A DNA stretch of 57,676 nucleotides, from assembly GCF_007858185.1 (NCBI RefSeq), contig NZ_VFES01000033.1:1-57676 (forward strand), written 5' to 3'. Shown here in pieces: positions 8,891 to 16,190 of this stretch. The notes below the pieces were generated by a model. The model saw nothing but the letters and a program-made list of their open reading frames with translations. It was not told where the DNA came from and did not search any database. This stretch comes from Pseudomonas grimontii (lineage in GTDB: Bacteria > Pseudomonadota > Gammaproteobacteria > Pseudomonadales > Pseudomonadaceae). A program made the position numbers and the translations under genes. The number at the start of each line of letters is the position of its first letter. The first letter of the stretch is position 1.

Positions 8891-9790
8891 ATGGAACGGC
8901 AACTGGACGCTTACTGCGCTCACCTGCGTAACGAGCGCCAGGTGTCACCCCATACCCTGGAGGCTTACCGACGGGACTTGAACAAGGTCCTGGCGTACTG
9001 CGAGAAACAGCAGGTCACCAGCTGGAAGGCCCTGGACATCCAGAACCTGCGCAGCCTGGTCGCACGACTGCATCAGCAAGGCCAGTCCTCGCGCAGCCTG
9101 TCACGCCTGCTGTCGGCGGTGCGCGGTCTCTATCACTACCTCAATCGCGAAGGCCTCTGCGACCACGACCCGGCCAATGGCCTGTCCCCGCCGAAAGGCG
9201 AACGACGCCTGCCCAAGACCCTGGACACCGACCGTGCCCTGCAATTGCTCGATGGCGCCGTGGAGGACGATTTCCTCGCCCACCGCGACCAGGCGATCCT
9301 CGAGCTGTTCTACTCTTCGGGCCTGCGCCTGTCGGAGCTGACGGGCCTGAACCTCGATCAACTCGACCTGGCCGATGGCCTGGTGCAAGTGCTCGGCAAG
9401 GGCAGCAAGACCCGGGTGCTGCCGGTAGGCAGGAAAGCCCGCGAAGCCCTGCAACTGTGGCTGCCGCTGCGCGCCCTGGCCAACCCGGTGGACGACGCGG
9501 TGTTTATCAGCCAGCAAGGCCGGCGCCTGGGGCCACGGGCCATCCAGTTACGGGTCAAGGCCGCGGGCGAGCGCGAGCTGGGGCAGAACCTGCATCCGCA
9601 TATGCTGCGGCACTCCTTTGCCAGCCATATGCTGGAATCGTCCCAGGACCTGCGCGCCGTGCAGGAACTGCTAGGCCACTCCGACATCAAGACCACGCAG
9701 ATCTATACCCATCTGGACTTCCAACACCTGGCAACGGTCTACGACAGCGCCCATCCACGGGCCAAACGCATCAAGGACGGCGACTCATGA
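8891..9790 (+). CDS. xerC: Tyrosine recombinase XerC
   Basis: A 299-aa protein with the N-terminal SAM-like DNA-binding domain and the C-terminal catalytic domain carrying the full set: Arg in SSGLRLSELTGL, HxxR in HPHMLRHSFASHML, His in LGHSDIKTTQIYTH and the nucleophilic Tyr of that motif. With XerD it resolves chromosome dimers at dif. Its stop overlaps the next start (ATGA). This is the housekeeping recombinase, distinct from the island recombinases further on. Confidence 0.95.
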   Translation: MERQLDAYCAHLRNERQVSPHTLEAYRRDLNKVLAYCEKQQVTSWKALDIQNLRSLVARLHQQGQSSRSLSRLLSAVRGLYHYLNREGLCDHDPANGLSPPKGERRLPKTLDTDRALQLLDGAVEDDFLAHRDQAILELFYSSGLRLSELTGLNLDQLDLADGLVQVLGKGSKTRVLPVGRKAREALQLWLPLRALANPVDDAVFISQQGRRLGPRAIQLRVKAAGERELGQNLHPHMLRHSFASHMLESSQDLRAVQELLGHSDIKTTQIYTHLDFQHLATVYDSAHPRAKRIKDGDS

Positions 9791-10482
9791 GCATCAAGCT
9801 GATCACTTTCGACCTGGACGACACGCTCTGGGACAACGTACCCGTCATCATCAGCGCCGAAGCGTCGATGCGCGAATGGCTGGCGGTTAACGCCTCCAAG
9901 GTGGGCGACCTGCCGCTGGAACACTTCGCCAGCCTGCGTCAGCAGGTGCTGCAACGTCATCCCGAACTCAAACACCGCATCAGTATCCTGCGCCATCGGG
10001 TGCTGATACATGCGTTTGAAGAGGCCGGGTATCCACAGCCTGAGGCCACGGAAATGGCTGATGTGTGTTTCGAAGCATTCATTCACGCCCGCCATCAACT
10101 CACTCCCTTCCCTGAAGCGGAGCCGATGCTGCAAGCGCTGCGCCAGCACTTTCTGCTGGGTGTGATTACCAATGGCAATGCCGATGTGCAGCGTGTGGGC
10201 CTGGCGGACTACTTTCACTTTGCCTTGCGCGCTGAAGATATCGGCATCGCCAAGCCGGATGCACGGTTGTTTCAGGAAGCGCTGCAGCGAGGCGGAGTGG
10301 ATGCCAGCGCGGCGGTGCATGTTGGCGATCACCCTGGGGATGACATTGCCGGGGCGCAGCAAGCGGGGCTGAGGGCGGTGTGGTTTAACCCCACCGCCAA
10401 GGTGTGGGAAGCAGACAAGCGTCCCGACGCGGAGATTCGTAGCCTGACTGAGCTACCGGAGTTGCTGCGCAGTTGGCAGTAG
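9787..10482 (+). CDS. HAD-family hydrolase
   Basis: A 231-aa HAD-superfamily phosphatase with motif I FDLDDTLWDN (nucleophile and acid Asp), motif II VITNGN, motif III Lys in AKPDARLF and motif IV HVGDHPGDDIAGA. A cap domain lies between motifs I and II. Its start overlaps the xerC stop by 4 bp, so it ends the lppL-lysA-dapF-xerC transcription unit. The family includes phosphoglycolate and nucleotide phosphatases; the substrate is unknown. Confidence 0.88.
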   Translation: MSIKLITFDLDDTLWDNVPVIISAEASMREWLAVNASKVGDLPLEHFASLRQQVLQRHPELKHRISILRHRVLIHAFEEAGYPQPEATEMADVCFEAFIHARHQLTPFPEAEPMLQALRQHFLLGVITNGNADVQRVGLADYFHFALRAEDIGIAKPDARLFQEALQRGGVDASAAVHVGDHPGDDIAGAQQAGLRAVWFNPTAKVWEADKRPDAEIRSLTELPELLRSWQ

Positions 10483-10549
10483 CACCGGAGATCCAAGCCC
10501 CCTCCCACATTTGGATCACCACAAGGCTCAAATAAATCATCAGGCATGA

Positions 10550-10580
10550 AAAAACCCGCAGCGACGGCGGGCTTTTTCTT
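10550..10580 (+). terminator. Bidirectional intrinsic terminator
   Basis: The stem ACCCGC / GGCGGGC is flanked by A5 on one side and CTTTTTC on the other, between the HAD gene (plus) and sutA (minus). It can serve both converging genes. Confidence 0.7.
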
Positions 10581-10598
10581 ACAAGCAGGTGGCTGACC

Positions 10599-10925
10599 TT
10601 AGATAGGTCGGCTGCCGTACTTGTTATCCGGCTTCTTGGGCGGGTCTGCAACCACATTGGGCTCGACTTCGACCACTTTGCCGCCTTTGGCAAGAAACTC
10701 TTCCATCGCACGGGCCAACGCATCGCGCTCTTTGTTCTTGGCCTCAACGCTCGGCAATTCGTCTACCGACACAGCAGCCTTGGCCTTGCCTTTGGCAGCT
10801 GGAACAGGAGCGTCATCACCACCGTCGTCTTCAGCGACGTCTTCCGCCGCCGCTTCAAGACCTTCTTCGGTGTCGTCTTCGTCACCTACTTCGAGTTCGT
10901 CGTTTTCCAGATCATCGTCGCTCAT
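10599..10925 (-). CDS. sutA: RNA polymerase-binding regulator SutA
   Basis: A 108-aa protein with a long acidic N-terminus (DDDLENDELEVGDEDDTEEG), a central conserved helix (LPSVEAKNKERDALARAMEEFLAKGGKV) and the conserved tail NVVADPPKKPDNKYGSRPI. This is SutA, described in P. aeruginosa as a largely disordered protein that binds RNA polymerase and supports expression in slow-growing cells. It is monocistronic, convergent with the HAD gene across a shared terminator. Confidence 0.88.
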   Translation of the reverse strand: MSDDDLENDELEVGDEDDTEEGLEAAAEDVAEDDGGDDAPVPAAKGKAKAAVSVDELPSVEAKNKERDALARAMEEFLAKGGKVVEVEPNVVADPPKKPDNKYGSRPI

Positions 10926-11027
10926 GTTCTACCTCATGACTTGCGAAAAGCAGATTAGTTATAGCCCAGCTTCGCCCTCTGTCGAGGTTGCCGGAAAAAA
11001 ATCAACATCCACTGGATAACCAGTGGC

Positions 11028-11453
11028 TTATGCCCCATCACCGTGCAAGGTGGCGAGGACTTTACGAGCACCGCCATGATCACGGTGCTCGCCCAGATAA
11101 ACACCTTGCCAGGTCCCCATCGCCAAGCGGCCGGCCTTGACCGGCAAACTCAGCTGGCAGCCCAGGAGACTGGCCTTGAAGTGCGCCGGCAGATCATCCG
11201 GACCTTCGTCGTTGTGTTCGAACCCGGCACGGCCTTGCGGCACCAGCGAGTTGAAAAACCGCTCGAAGTCACGGCGAACCGCCGGGTCGGCATTCTCGTT
11301 GACGGTCAACGAGGCCGAAGTGTGCTGCAACCACAGGTGTAACAGGCCGACGCGACACGCCTTCAATTCAGGCAAGCCGGCAAGCAACTCATCGGTCACC
11401 AAGTGAAAGCCCCGGGGCTTGGCCCGCAGGGTAATCAGGGTCTGTTGCCACAT
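11028..11453 (-). CDS. yjbQ: YjbQ-family protein (UPF0047)
   Basis: A 141-aa protein with the YjbQ hallmarks LHLWLQHTSASLTVNENADPAVRRDFERF, the H-N-D cluster FEHNDEGPDDLPAHFKASLLG and GTWQGVYLGEHRDHGGARKV. The family shows weak thiamine-phosphate-synthase activity in some members; its main role is unsettled. It is a separate unit between sutA and amtB. Confidence 0.88.
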   Translation of the reverse strand: MWQQTLITLRAKPRGFHLVTDELLAGLPELKACRVGLLHLWLQHTSASLTVNENADPAVRRDFERFFNSLVPQGRAGFEHNDEGPDDLPAHFKASLLGCQLSLPVKAGRLAMGTWQGVYLGEHRDHGGARKVLATLHGDGA

Positions 11454-11623
11454 ACAGTTCTCCGCCCATCGGCGCGCATTCTAGCGCGCTCTGGGAAAAA
11501 ACAAAGTGCCGAATACGCCTACATGCCTGTAAGACATTCGCACGGTGGAAAGTGCCGCGTGCGCCCCATCACAAACTCGACGCAAAAACCGGTACAGCTT
11601 GTTATCACTGACAAACGCCAGGC

Positions 11624-11657
11624 AAAAAAATGCCCGGCAAGCCGGGCATCTTTTTTT
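11624..11657 (-). terminator. Terminator of glnK-amtB
   Basis: The perfect stem ATGCCCGGC / GCCGGGCAT with A7 and T7 on either side lies 8 bp beyond the amtB stop. It works in either direction. Confidence 0.9.
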
Positions 11658-11664
11658 CGCGTAC

Positions 11665-13002
11665 TTACAGGTTGTAGCCGCGTTCGTTGTGTTGCGCCAG
11701 GTCGAGGCCGACAGCCTCTTCCTCTTCGGTAACCCGCAGCCCCATGACCGCGTCCAGCACCTTGAGGATGATGAAGGTCACGATAGCCGTGTAGATCACG
11801 GTGAAACCGACACCTTTGCACTGGATCCAGACTTGAGCTGCGATGTCAGTCACGGTGCCGAAGCCGCCCAATGCAGGGGCTGCAAACACACCGGTGAGGA
11901 TCGCGCCGACGATACCGCCGATACCGTGCACACCGAATGCGTCCAGGGAGTCGTCGTAGCCCAGCTTGCGCTTGAGGCTGGTGGCGCAGAAGAAGCAGAC
12001 CACACCGGCCACCAGGCCGATCACCAGGGCGCCCATCGGGCCAACAGTGCCGGCGGCCGGTGTAACGGCTACCAGACCAGCCACGACACCCGAGGCGATG
12101 CCCAGTGCGCTTGGCTTACCGTGAGTGATCCACTCGGCGAACATCCAGCCCAGTGCTGCAGCAGCGGTCGCAATCTGAGTCACCAGCATCGCCATACCGG
12201 CGGTGCCGTTGGCCGCAGCCGCAGAGCCGGCGTTGAAGCCGAACCAGCCGACCCACAGCATGGCCGCACCCACCAGGGTGTAACCCAGGTTATGAGGCGC
12301 CATCGGGGTGGTCGGGAAGCCTTTACGCTTGCCGAGCACGATACACGCCACCAGGCCAGCTACACCGGCGTTGATGTGCACCACGGTGCCGCCAGCGAAG
12401 TCCAGCACGCCCCAGTCCCAGAGCAGGCCACCGTTGCCGCTCCACACCATGTGAGCGATTGGCGCATAGACCAGGGTGAACCAGATAGCCATGAAGATCA
12501 GCATGGCGGAGAACTTCATGCGTTCGGCGAACGCACCTACGATCAGCGCCGGGGTGATGATGGCGAAGGTCATCTGGAAGGTGATGAACACTGCTTCCGG
12601 GAACAGCGCAGCCGGCCCGGTGATGCTGGCCGGGGTCACACCCGCCAGGAACGCCTTGCCCATGCCGCCGAAGAAGGAGTTGAAGTTGACCACACCCTGT
12701 TCCATACCGGTGGTATCGAACGCGATGCTATAGCCGTAGACGACCCACAGGATGCTGATCAGGCCCGTGATGGCGAAGCACTGCATCATCACCGACAGAA
12801 TGTTCTTGGAGCGCACCATGCCGCCGTAGAACAGCGCCAGGCCTGGAATGGTCATGAACAGCACCAGCGCGGTGGATGTGAGCATCCAGGCGGTGTCGCC
12901 GGAATTGAGGACTGGAGCAGCCACTTCGTCTGCCGCCATGGCCAGGCTTGGCATTACGATGGACAACAGGGCTCCGAGCCCTGCGAATTTACGCAGAGTC
13001 AT
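11665..13002 (-). CDS. amtB: Ammonium transporter AmtB
   Basis: A 445-aa inner-membrane protein. A cleavable-looking N-terminus (MTLRKFAGLGALLSIVMPSLAMAADE) is followed by eleven expected membrane helices. Family motifs include DTAWMLTSTALVLFMTIPGLALFYGGMVRSKN, GGTVVHINAGVAGL with the first pore His, and DDSLDAFGVHGIGGIVGAILTG with the second. It conducts ammonium into the cytoplasm and is gated by GlnK, encoded 34 bp upstream. The frame runs further upstream through glnK, but the start at 13002 follows a ribosome binding site and gives the standard N-terminus. Confidence 0.95.
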   Translation of the reverse strand: MTLRKFAGLGALLSIVMPSLAMAADEVAAPVLNSGDTAWMLTSTALVLFMTIPGLALFYGGMVRSKNILSVMMQCFAITGLISILWVVYGYSIAFDTTGMEQGVVNFNSFFGGMGKAFLAGVTPASITGPAALFPEAVFITFQMTFAIITPALIVGAFAERMKFSAMLIFMAIWFTLVYAPIAHMVWSGNGGLLWDWGVLDFAGGTVVHINAGVAGLVACIVLGKRKGFPTTPMAPHNLGYTLVGAAMLWVGWFGFNAGSAAAANGTAGMAMLVTQIATAAAALGWMFAEWITHGKPSALGIASGVVAGLVAVTPAAGTVGPMGALVIGLVAGVVCFFCATSLKRKLGYDDSLDAFGVHGIGGIVGAILTGVFAAPALGGFGTVTDIAAQVWIQCKGVGFTVIYTAIVTFIILKVLDAVMGLRVTEEEEAVGLDLAQHNERGYNL

Positions 13003-13036
13003 ATTGTTTTCTCCTGGGGCGTTGGGGTTTGGCGGC

Positions 13037-13375
13037 TTAGATTGCGTCGGTATCGGTTTCGCCGGTACGGATGCGAATAGCCTGTTCCAGATTGACCACG
13101 AAGATCTTGCCGTCACCAATTTTGCCGGTGTTGGCGGCCTTGGTTATCGCCTCGATAACCCGGTCAAGATCCTTGTCGTCAATGGCGACATCAATCTTCA
13201 CCTTCGGCAGGAAATCGACTACATATTCCGCGCCGCGATACAGCTCGGTGTGACCCTTCTGCCGACCGAAGCCCTTGACCTCAGTAACGGTAATGCCCTG
13301 CACGCCGATCTCGGACAACGACTCGCGTACATCGTCCAACTTGAACGGCTTGATGATGGCAGTGACTAGCTTCAT
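13037..13375 (-). CDS. glnK: PII signalling protein GlnK
   Basis: A 112-aa PII protein, the standard length, with the T-loop GFGRQKGHTELYRGAEYVVDF including Tyr51, the uridylylation site, and the C-terminal signature GKIGDGKIFV. It senses 2-oxoglutarate, ATP/ADP and nitrogen status and blocks AmtB. In this class transcription is usually driven by sigma-54 and NtrC; I did not find a convincing -24/-12 box, but there is a long dyad upstream, listed separately. Confidence 0.96.
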   Translation of the reverse strand: MKLVTAIIKPFKLDDVRESLSEIGVQGITVTEVKGFGRQKGHTELYRGAEYVVDFLPKVKIDVAIDDKDLDRVIEAITKAANTGKIGDGKIFVVNLEQAIRIRTGETDTDAI

Positions 13376-13796
13376 GAAAACTCTCTCCCGAATTGGTGGA
13401 CTTGCCCCAGGAAAACAAACCCGTCTCAAGTCTAAGCGCAGTGCCTGGCTTTGTAACGCATCGTCGCAAGGGCAATTGCCATTGCGACGCCAGCGAACCA
13501 CTGGTGACGAAACCTGTACCCCTGATCCGTCGGCGCACTGCATTCGTCACAGCGACTGCATCAGTGCATGGGTCATGATCGTCTAAGCAGAAACCTTGCC
13601 AGCTCCGTAAAAATCACTGAAATCAGTCCTTTGCCCACTCAGGCCCACCAGCGGGGCTATCTGGCGACGGCAATGCGCACGAAAACGGTGCATAGCCGCC
13701 CAGCCTGATGCGCGAAAAGCGTGCGACTCAGGCCGTGAAAAAGACTATAGACGCTGCGTGATACACTGCCCGCCAACAGTTTTCCGGAATATTCCC
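13376..13796. other. glnK-ubiK intergenic region
   Basis: This 421-bp divergent control region between glnK (minus) and ubiK (plus) holds the dyad at 13462-13489. The repeated TGCA-type pieces near 13535-13570 (CGCACTGCATT and GACTGCATCAGTGCATG) are loosely like enhancer sites. No gene is seen. Confidence 0.5.
13462..13489 (-). promoter_or_regulatory. 28-bp dyad upstream of glnK
   Basis: CGTCGCAA (13462-13469) and TTGCGACG (13482-13489) are perfect inverted arms around a central palindrome GGCAATTGCC (13471-13480), 87-114 bp upstream of the glnK start. It could be a regulator site or a stem-loop in the leader. It does not match the NtrC consensus I know. Confidence 0.5.
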
Positions 13797-14057
13797 ATGC
13801 TCGCGCCCAAAGACCTCCTCGACGCCCTGAGCGGCCATGCCTCTCGCCTGTTCAGCGGCGACACCCCGCTGCCCCGCAATGAAATCGAAAGCCAGTTCAA
13901 GGCCTTGCTGCAAAGTGGCTTCAGCAAGCTCGACCTGGTGAGCCGGGAAGAGTTTGATAGCCAGATGGTGGTTCTCGCCCGCACCCGTGCGCGGTTGGAG
14001 AGCCTGGAGGCTAAGGTCGCAGAGCTGGAAGCGCGGTTGAGCCCTCCTGCTGAATAA
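13797..14057 (+). CDS. ubiK: Ubiquinone biosynthesis accessory factor UbiK
   Basis: An 86-aa protein of the UbiK/YqiC (BMFP) family: a helical N-terminus (MLAPKDLLDALSGHASRLFSG) and the C-terminal coiled coil EFDSQMVVLARTRARLESLEAKVAELEARL, which trimerises in relatives. UbiK helps the soluble UbiJ-containing complex that makes ubiquinone aerobically. The start at 13797 is preferred over an in-frame codon at 13758 because it gives the family N-terminus. It stands just before comM, as in other pseudomonads. Confidence 0.88.
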   Translation: MLAPKDLLDALSGHASRLFSGDTPLPRNEIESQFKALLQSGFSKLDLVSREEFDSQMVVLARTRARLESLEAKVAELEARLSPPAE

Positions 14058-14067
14058 ACGCGATCAA

Positions 14068-14096
14068 TGTGGGAGGGGGGTTGCTCCCTCCCACAT
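14068..14096. repeat. Short palindromic repeat of the GTGGGAGGG type
   Basis: ATGTGGGAGGG and CCCTCCCACAT form a near-perfect hairpin just after ubiK. Related pieces lie near 112-134 and 10498-10512. It probably belongs to the short dispersed palindromes common in P. fluorescens genomes and may also end ubiK transcription. Confidence 0.6.
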
Positions 14097-14197
14097 TTGC
14101 TCTGGATACGTTCTGTAAAACCTCCCCGCCTCGCGTCCCCCCACCTCGTCTACCCTTGAAAAACCGCAGGAAGCGGCCTCCCATTCAAGGAACGAGC

Positions 14198-14434
14198 ATG
14201 TCCCTCGCCATCGTCCACAGCCGCGCCCAGATCGGCGTCGAAGCCCCTGCCGTCACCGTCGAAGTGCATATGGCCAATGGTCTGCCGTCCCTGACGCTGG
14301 TGGGGCTGCCCGAAACCGCGGTCAAGGAAAGCAAGGACCGCGTGCGCAGTGCCATTCTCAACTCCGCGCTGCAATACCCCGCCCGCCGGATCACCCTCAA
14401 CCTCGCGCCCGCCGACCTGCCCAAGGACGGCGGG
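14198..14434 (+). pseudogene. comM: comM 5' fragment (first of three pieces)
   Basis: The first 79 codons of comM, from MSLAIVHSRAQIGVEAPAVTVEVH to LAPADLPKDGG. ComM is a AAA+ Mg-chelatase-like helicase that promotes branch migration of incoming DNA in natural transformation. The frame leaves comM after GGCGGG (14429-14434), entering island sequence and stopping a few codons later. The next comM codons (RFDLAIALGIL) are found 39 kb away at 53385. This piece has no AAA domain and should be non-functional. Confidence 0.93.
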
Positions 14435-14462
14435 TACAGATTAGTCAGCGCTGTGGACATAA
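14435..14462 (+). repeat. Left terminal inverted repeat of the island
   Basis: It starts TACAGATTAGT, then CAGCGCT and GTGGACATAA. The reverse complement of 53350-53378 gives TACAGATTAGT, AGCGATGC and GTGGACATAA. Eleven outer and ten inner bases are identical with a small length difference between them. These are the likely binding arms for the recombinases. Confidence 0.85.
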
Positions 14463-14921
14463 ACTGAATATGTTCCATCCATGGACATGAAATAACATCC
14501 CGACATGCGCCGCCTAAATCGAAATTTGAACCTAGTATTTTGGACAGGTAAGTCGGGCTGACAGATATTTCTTTCCGAAGAAATCAATTCTGCCTCAAGG
14601 CGAACAACAGCTTCAAATTTAGGTACCGCATTTTGGTTAGTGGATTCCAAAAAAAAGCTCATAGGGCTATGCACAAATAAAGGCTGACATCCAAATGAAA
14701 GCCGTTGTAACGCCGAGGTGCACGCCTAAACCCAAGCCGTTATTTGGGCAATAAATAATCTCTAACTAAGAATTTGGAACTGGTCTTTTGGGTAGTCAAT
14801 TAAAAAACCAAGTGGACTAGCCCATGATAGGCCCTGAAAACTTATAAGTATCGAGGCATGGACAACCGATAAAAATCTTGCTATTGATAAAAAATCGCCA
14901 CCAACAACGATCAAATTAAAA
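14463..14921. other. Left leader of the island, no gene seen
   Basis: This 459-bp AT-rich non-coding stretch lies between the left repeat and the first recombinase gene. TCCATGGACAT at 14478-14488 recurs at 53296-53306 near the right end and could be an accessory recombinase site. It presumably also holds the promoter of the recombinase operon, but I could not identify a convincing -35/-10 pair. Confidence 0.45.
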
Positions 14922-16190
14922 ATGGCTAGATTGGAAAGTATTCAATACCGTACGAGCTACGCACGTATTGAACTCGACAGTATCCATTGGGTGACCTCTA
15001 AAGAGGTTTCCATTTCTGATCTGCCCGCATTATTCTGGATCACTTGCATGCCATGGAGGGAAGCAAATTCCTGGTTTCGCGAACAGGTATTAATTAACGG
15101 AAAGGATAGTAAAACAGCGCTATCAAATGCTAATGCCCTCCAACATTATGCGACCTGGCTAGAGAGCGAAAAACTTGACTGGAAGTATTTTCCGTTAAGA
15201 AAGGATGATCGCTGCCTACTAAAATATAGAGGCCATTTAATTAAAGAGAGAGACGCCGGAAACATAGCACCTTCTACTGCAACAGCTAGAATGAATCATG
15301 TTATAAGATTCTACCGCTGGGTAAAAAAAACCGGATTAATCTCACCCAACCTAGAGCTCTGGACGGACATAACTGTCGCAATTAGAACACACACAAGCGT
15401 AGGATTTGAACGTACACTCCAAATTCAGTCATGTGACTTAAGCATCCCAAACGCGGGGAAACGCGGAACAACATTGGAAGACGGCGTGTTTCCGGTTTCT
15501 GCAGTGGATAGAGAACTAATCCTAGACATTGCTGAGATGCATTGCCCACCCGAGCTGTACTATATGCTCCTACTAGGGTTCCATACCGGCATGAGAGTTC
15601 AAACAATCTGTGACCTAAAAATTAAAAATATAACAATGGCCACCAGGCACCCGGTACGAGACAAAACATTTTTGATTGCTGTGGGTCCCACCGCATCCCC
15701 ACCAGTACGTACAAAATACCAAATCTCAGGACTTATAGAAATCCCAGAACAGCTGTTAAACACTCTAACTACATATGCCAATTGCATCCGACGAGCAAAG
15801 AGAGAAATCTTCGCAAAGCAAGAACACAAAGACTTATTGTTTTTAACAAGTCGTGGAAATTCATATGCGAGAAGAGGAACGGAAACCTCACCTGCAATCA
15901 ATGTCGCAATGAACGATCTGCGGAAGCAAGGACTATCCCGCGGAGTCGCAGTGATGCAGGGTTTTTCGTTCCATCGATCGAGAGCCACTTTTGCCACAGA
16001 ATACACCAAAGTAGCGTTATCGATAAATCCGAAGCACGCGCTCAGCATGGTGAAAAATGCCATGCTGCACAAAAATGAAAGCACAACGCTGGCCTACATA
16101 AAGTTTGTAGAGAACACCCCAATTAAAGAAGCCGCCAGTAACAAATTCACCCAAGAATTTTTAGGCAGGTACTATGGCAACGCGGCCTGA
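14922..16190 (+). CDS. ginA: Island tyrosine recombinase GinA
   Basis: A 422-aa tyrosine recombinase with the N-terminal SAM-like domain (YATWLESEKLDWKYFPLRKDD, about residues 80-100) and a complete catalytic set: Arg in LLGFHTGMRVQTICDLK, HxxR in FSFHRSRATFATEY and Tyr in STTLAYIKFVE. It is the first gene of a tightly coupled four-gene operon; its end overlaps the next gene by 17 bp. The order and sizes match ginABCD of GInts and resemble Tn554 TnpA in position. The AT-rich composition marks it as foreign to the chromosome. Confidence 0.85.
   Translation: MARLESIQYRTSYARIELDSIHWVTSKEVSISDLPALFWITCMPWREANSWFREQVLINGKDSKTALSNANALQHYATWLESEKLDWKYFPLRKDDRCLLKYRGHLIKERDAGNIAPSTATARMNHVIRFYRWVKKTGLISPNLELWTDITVAIRTHTSVGFERTLQIQSCDLSIPNAGKRGTTLEDGVFPVSAVDRELILDIAEMHCPPELYYMLLLGFHTGMRVQTICDLKIKNITMATRHPVRDKTFLIAVGPTASPPVRTKYQISGLIEIPEQLLNTLTTYANCIRRAKREIFAKQEHKDLLFLTSRGNSYARRGTETSPAINVAMNDLRKQGLSRGVAVMQGFSFHRSRATFATEYTKVALSINPKHALSMVKNAMLHKNESTTLAYIKFVENTPIKEAASNKFTQEFLGRYYGNAA

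Noticed and set aside
11545..13080. A 511-codon plus-strand frame opposite amtB
   Set aside because: It is antisense to a certain gene; the His/Gln-rich composition is an artefact of reading membrane-protein codons backwards.
13376..13461. A sigma-54 -24/-12 promoter for glnK
   Set aside because: Candidates such as AGGCAC-TGCGC-TTAGA and TGGCAA-TTGCC-CTTGCG deviate in key positions or spacing, so none is listed.
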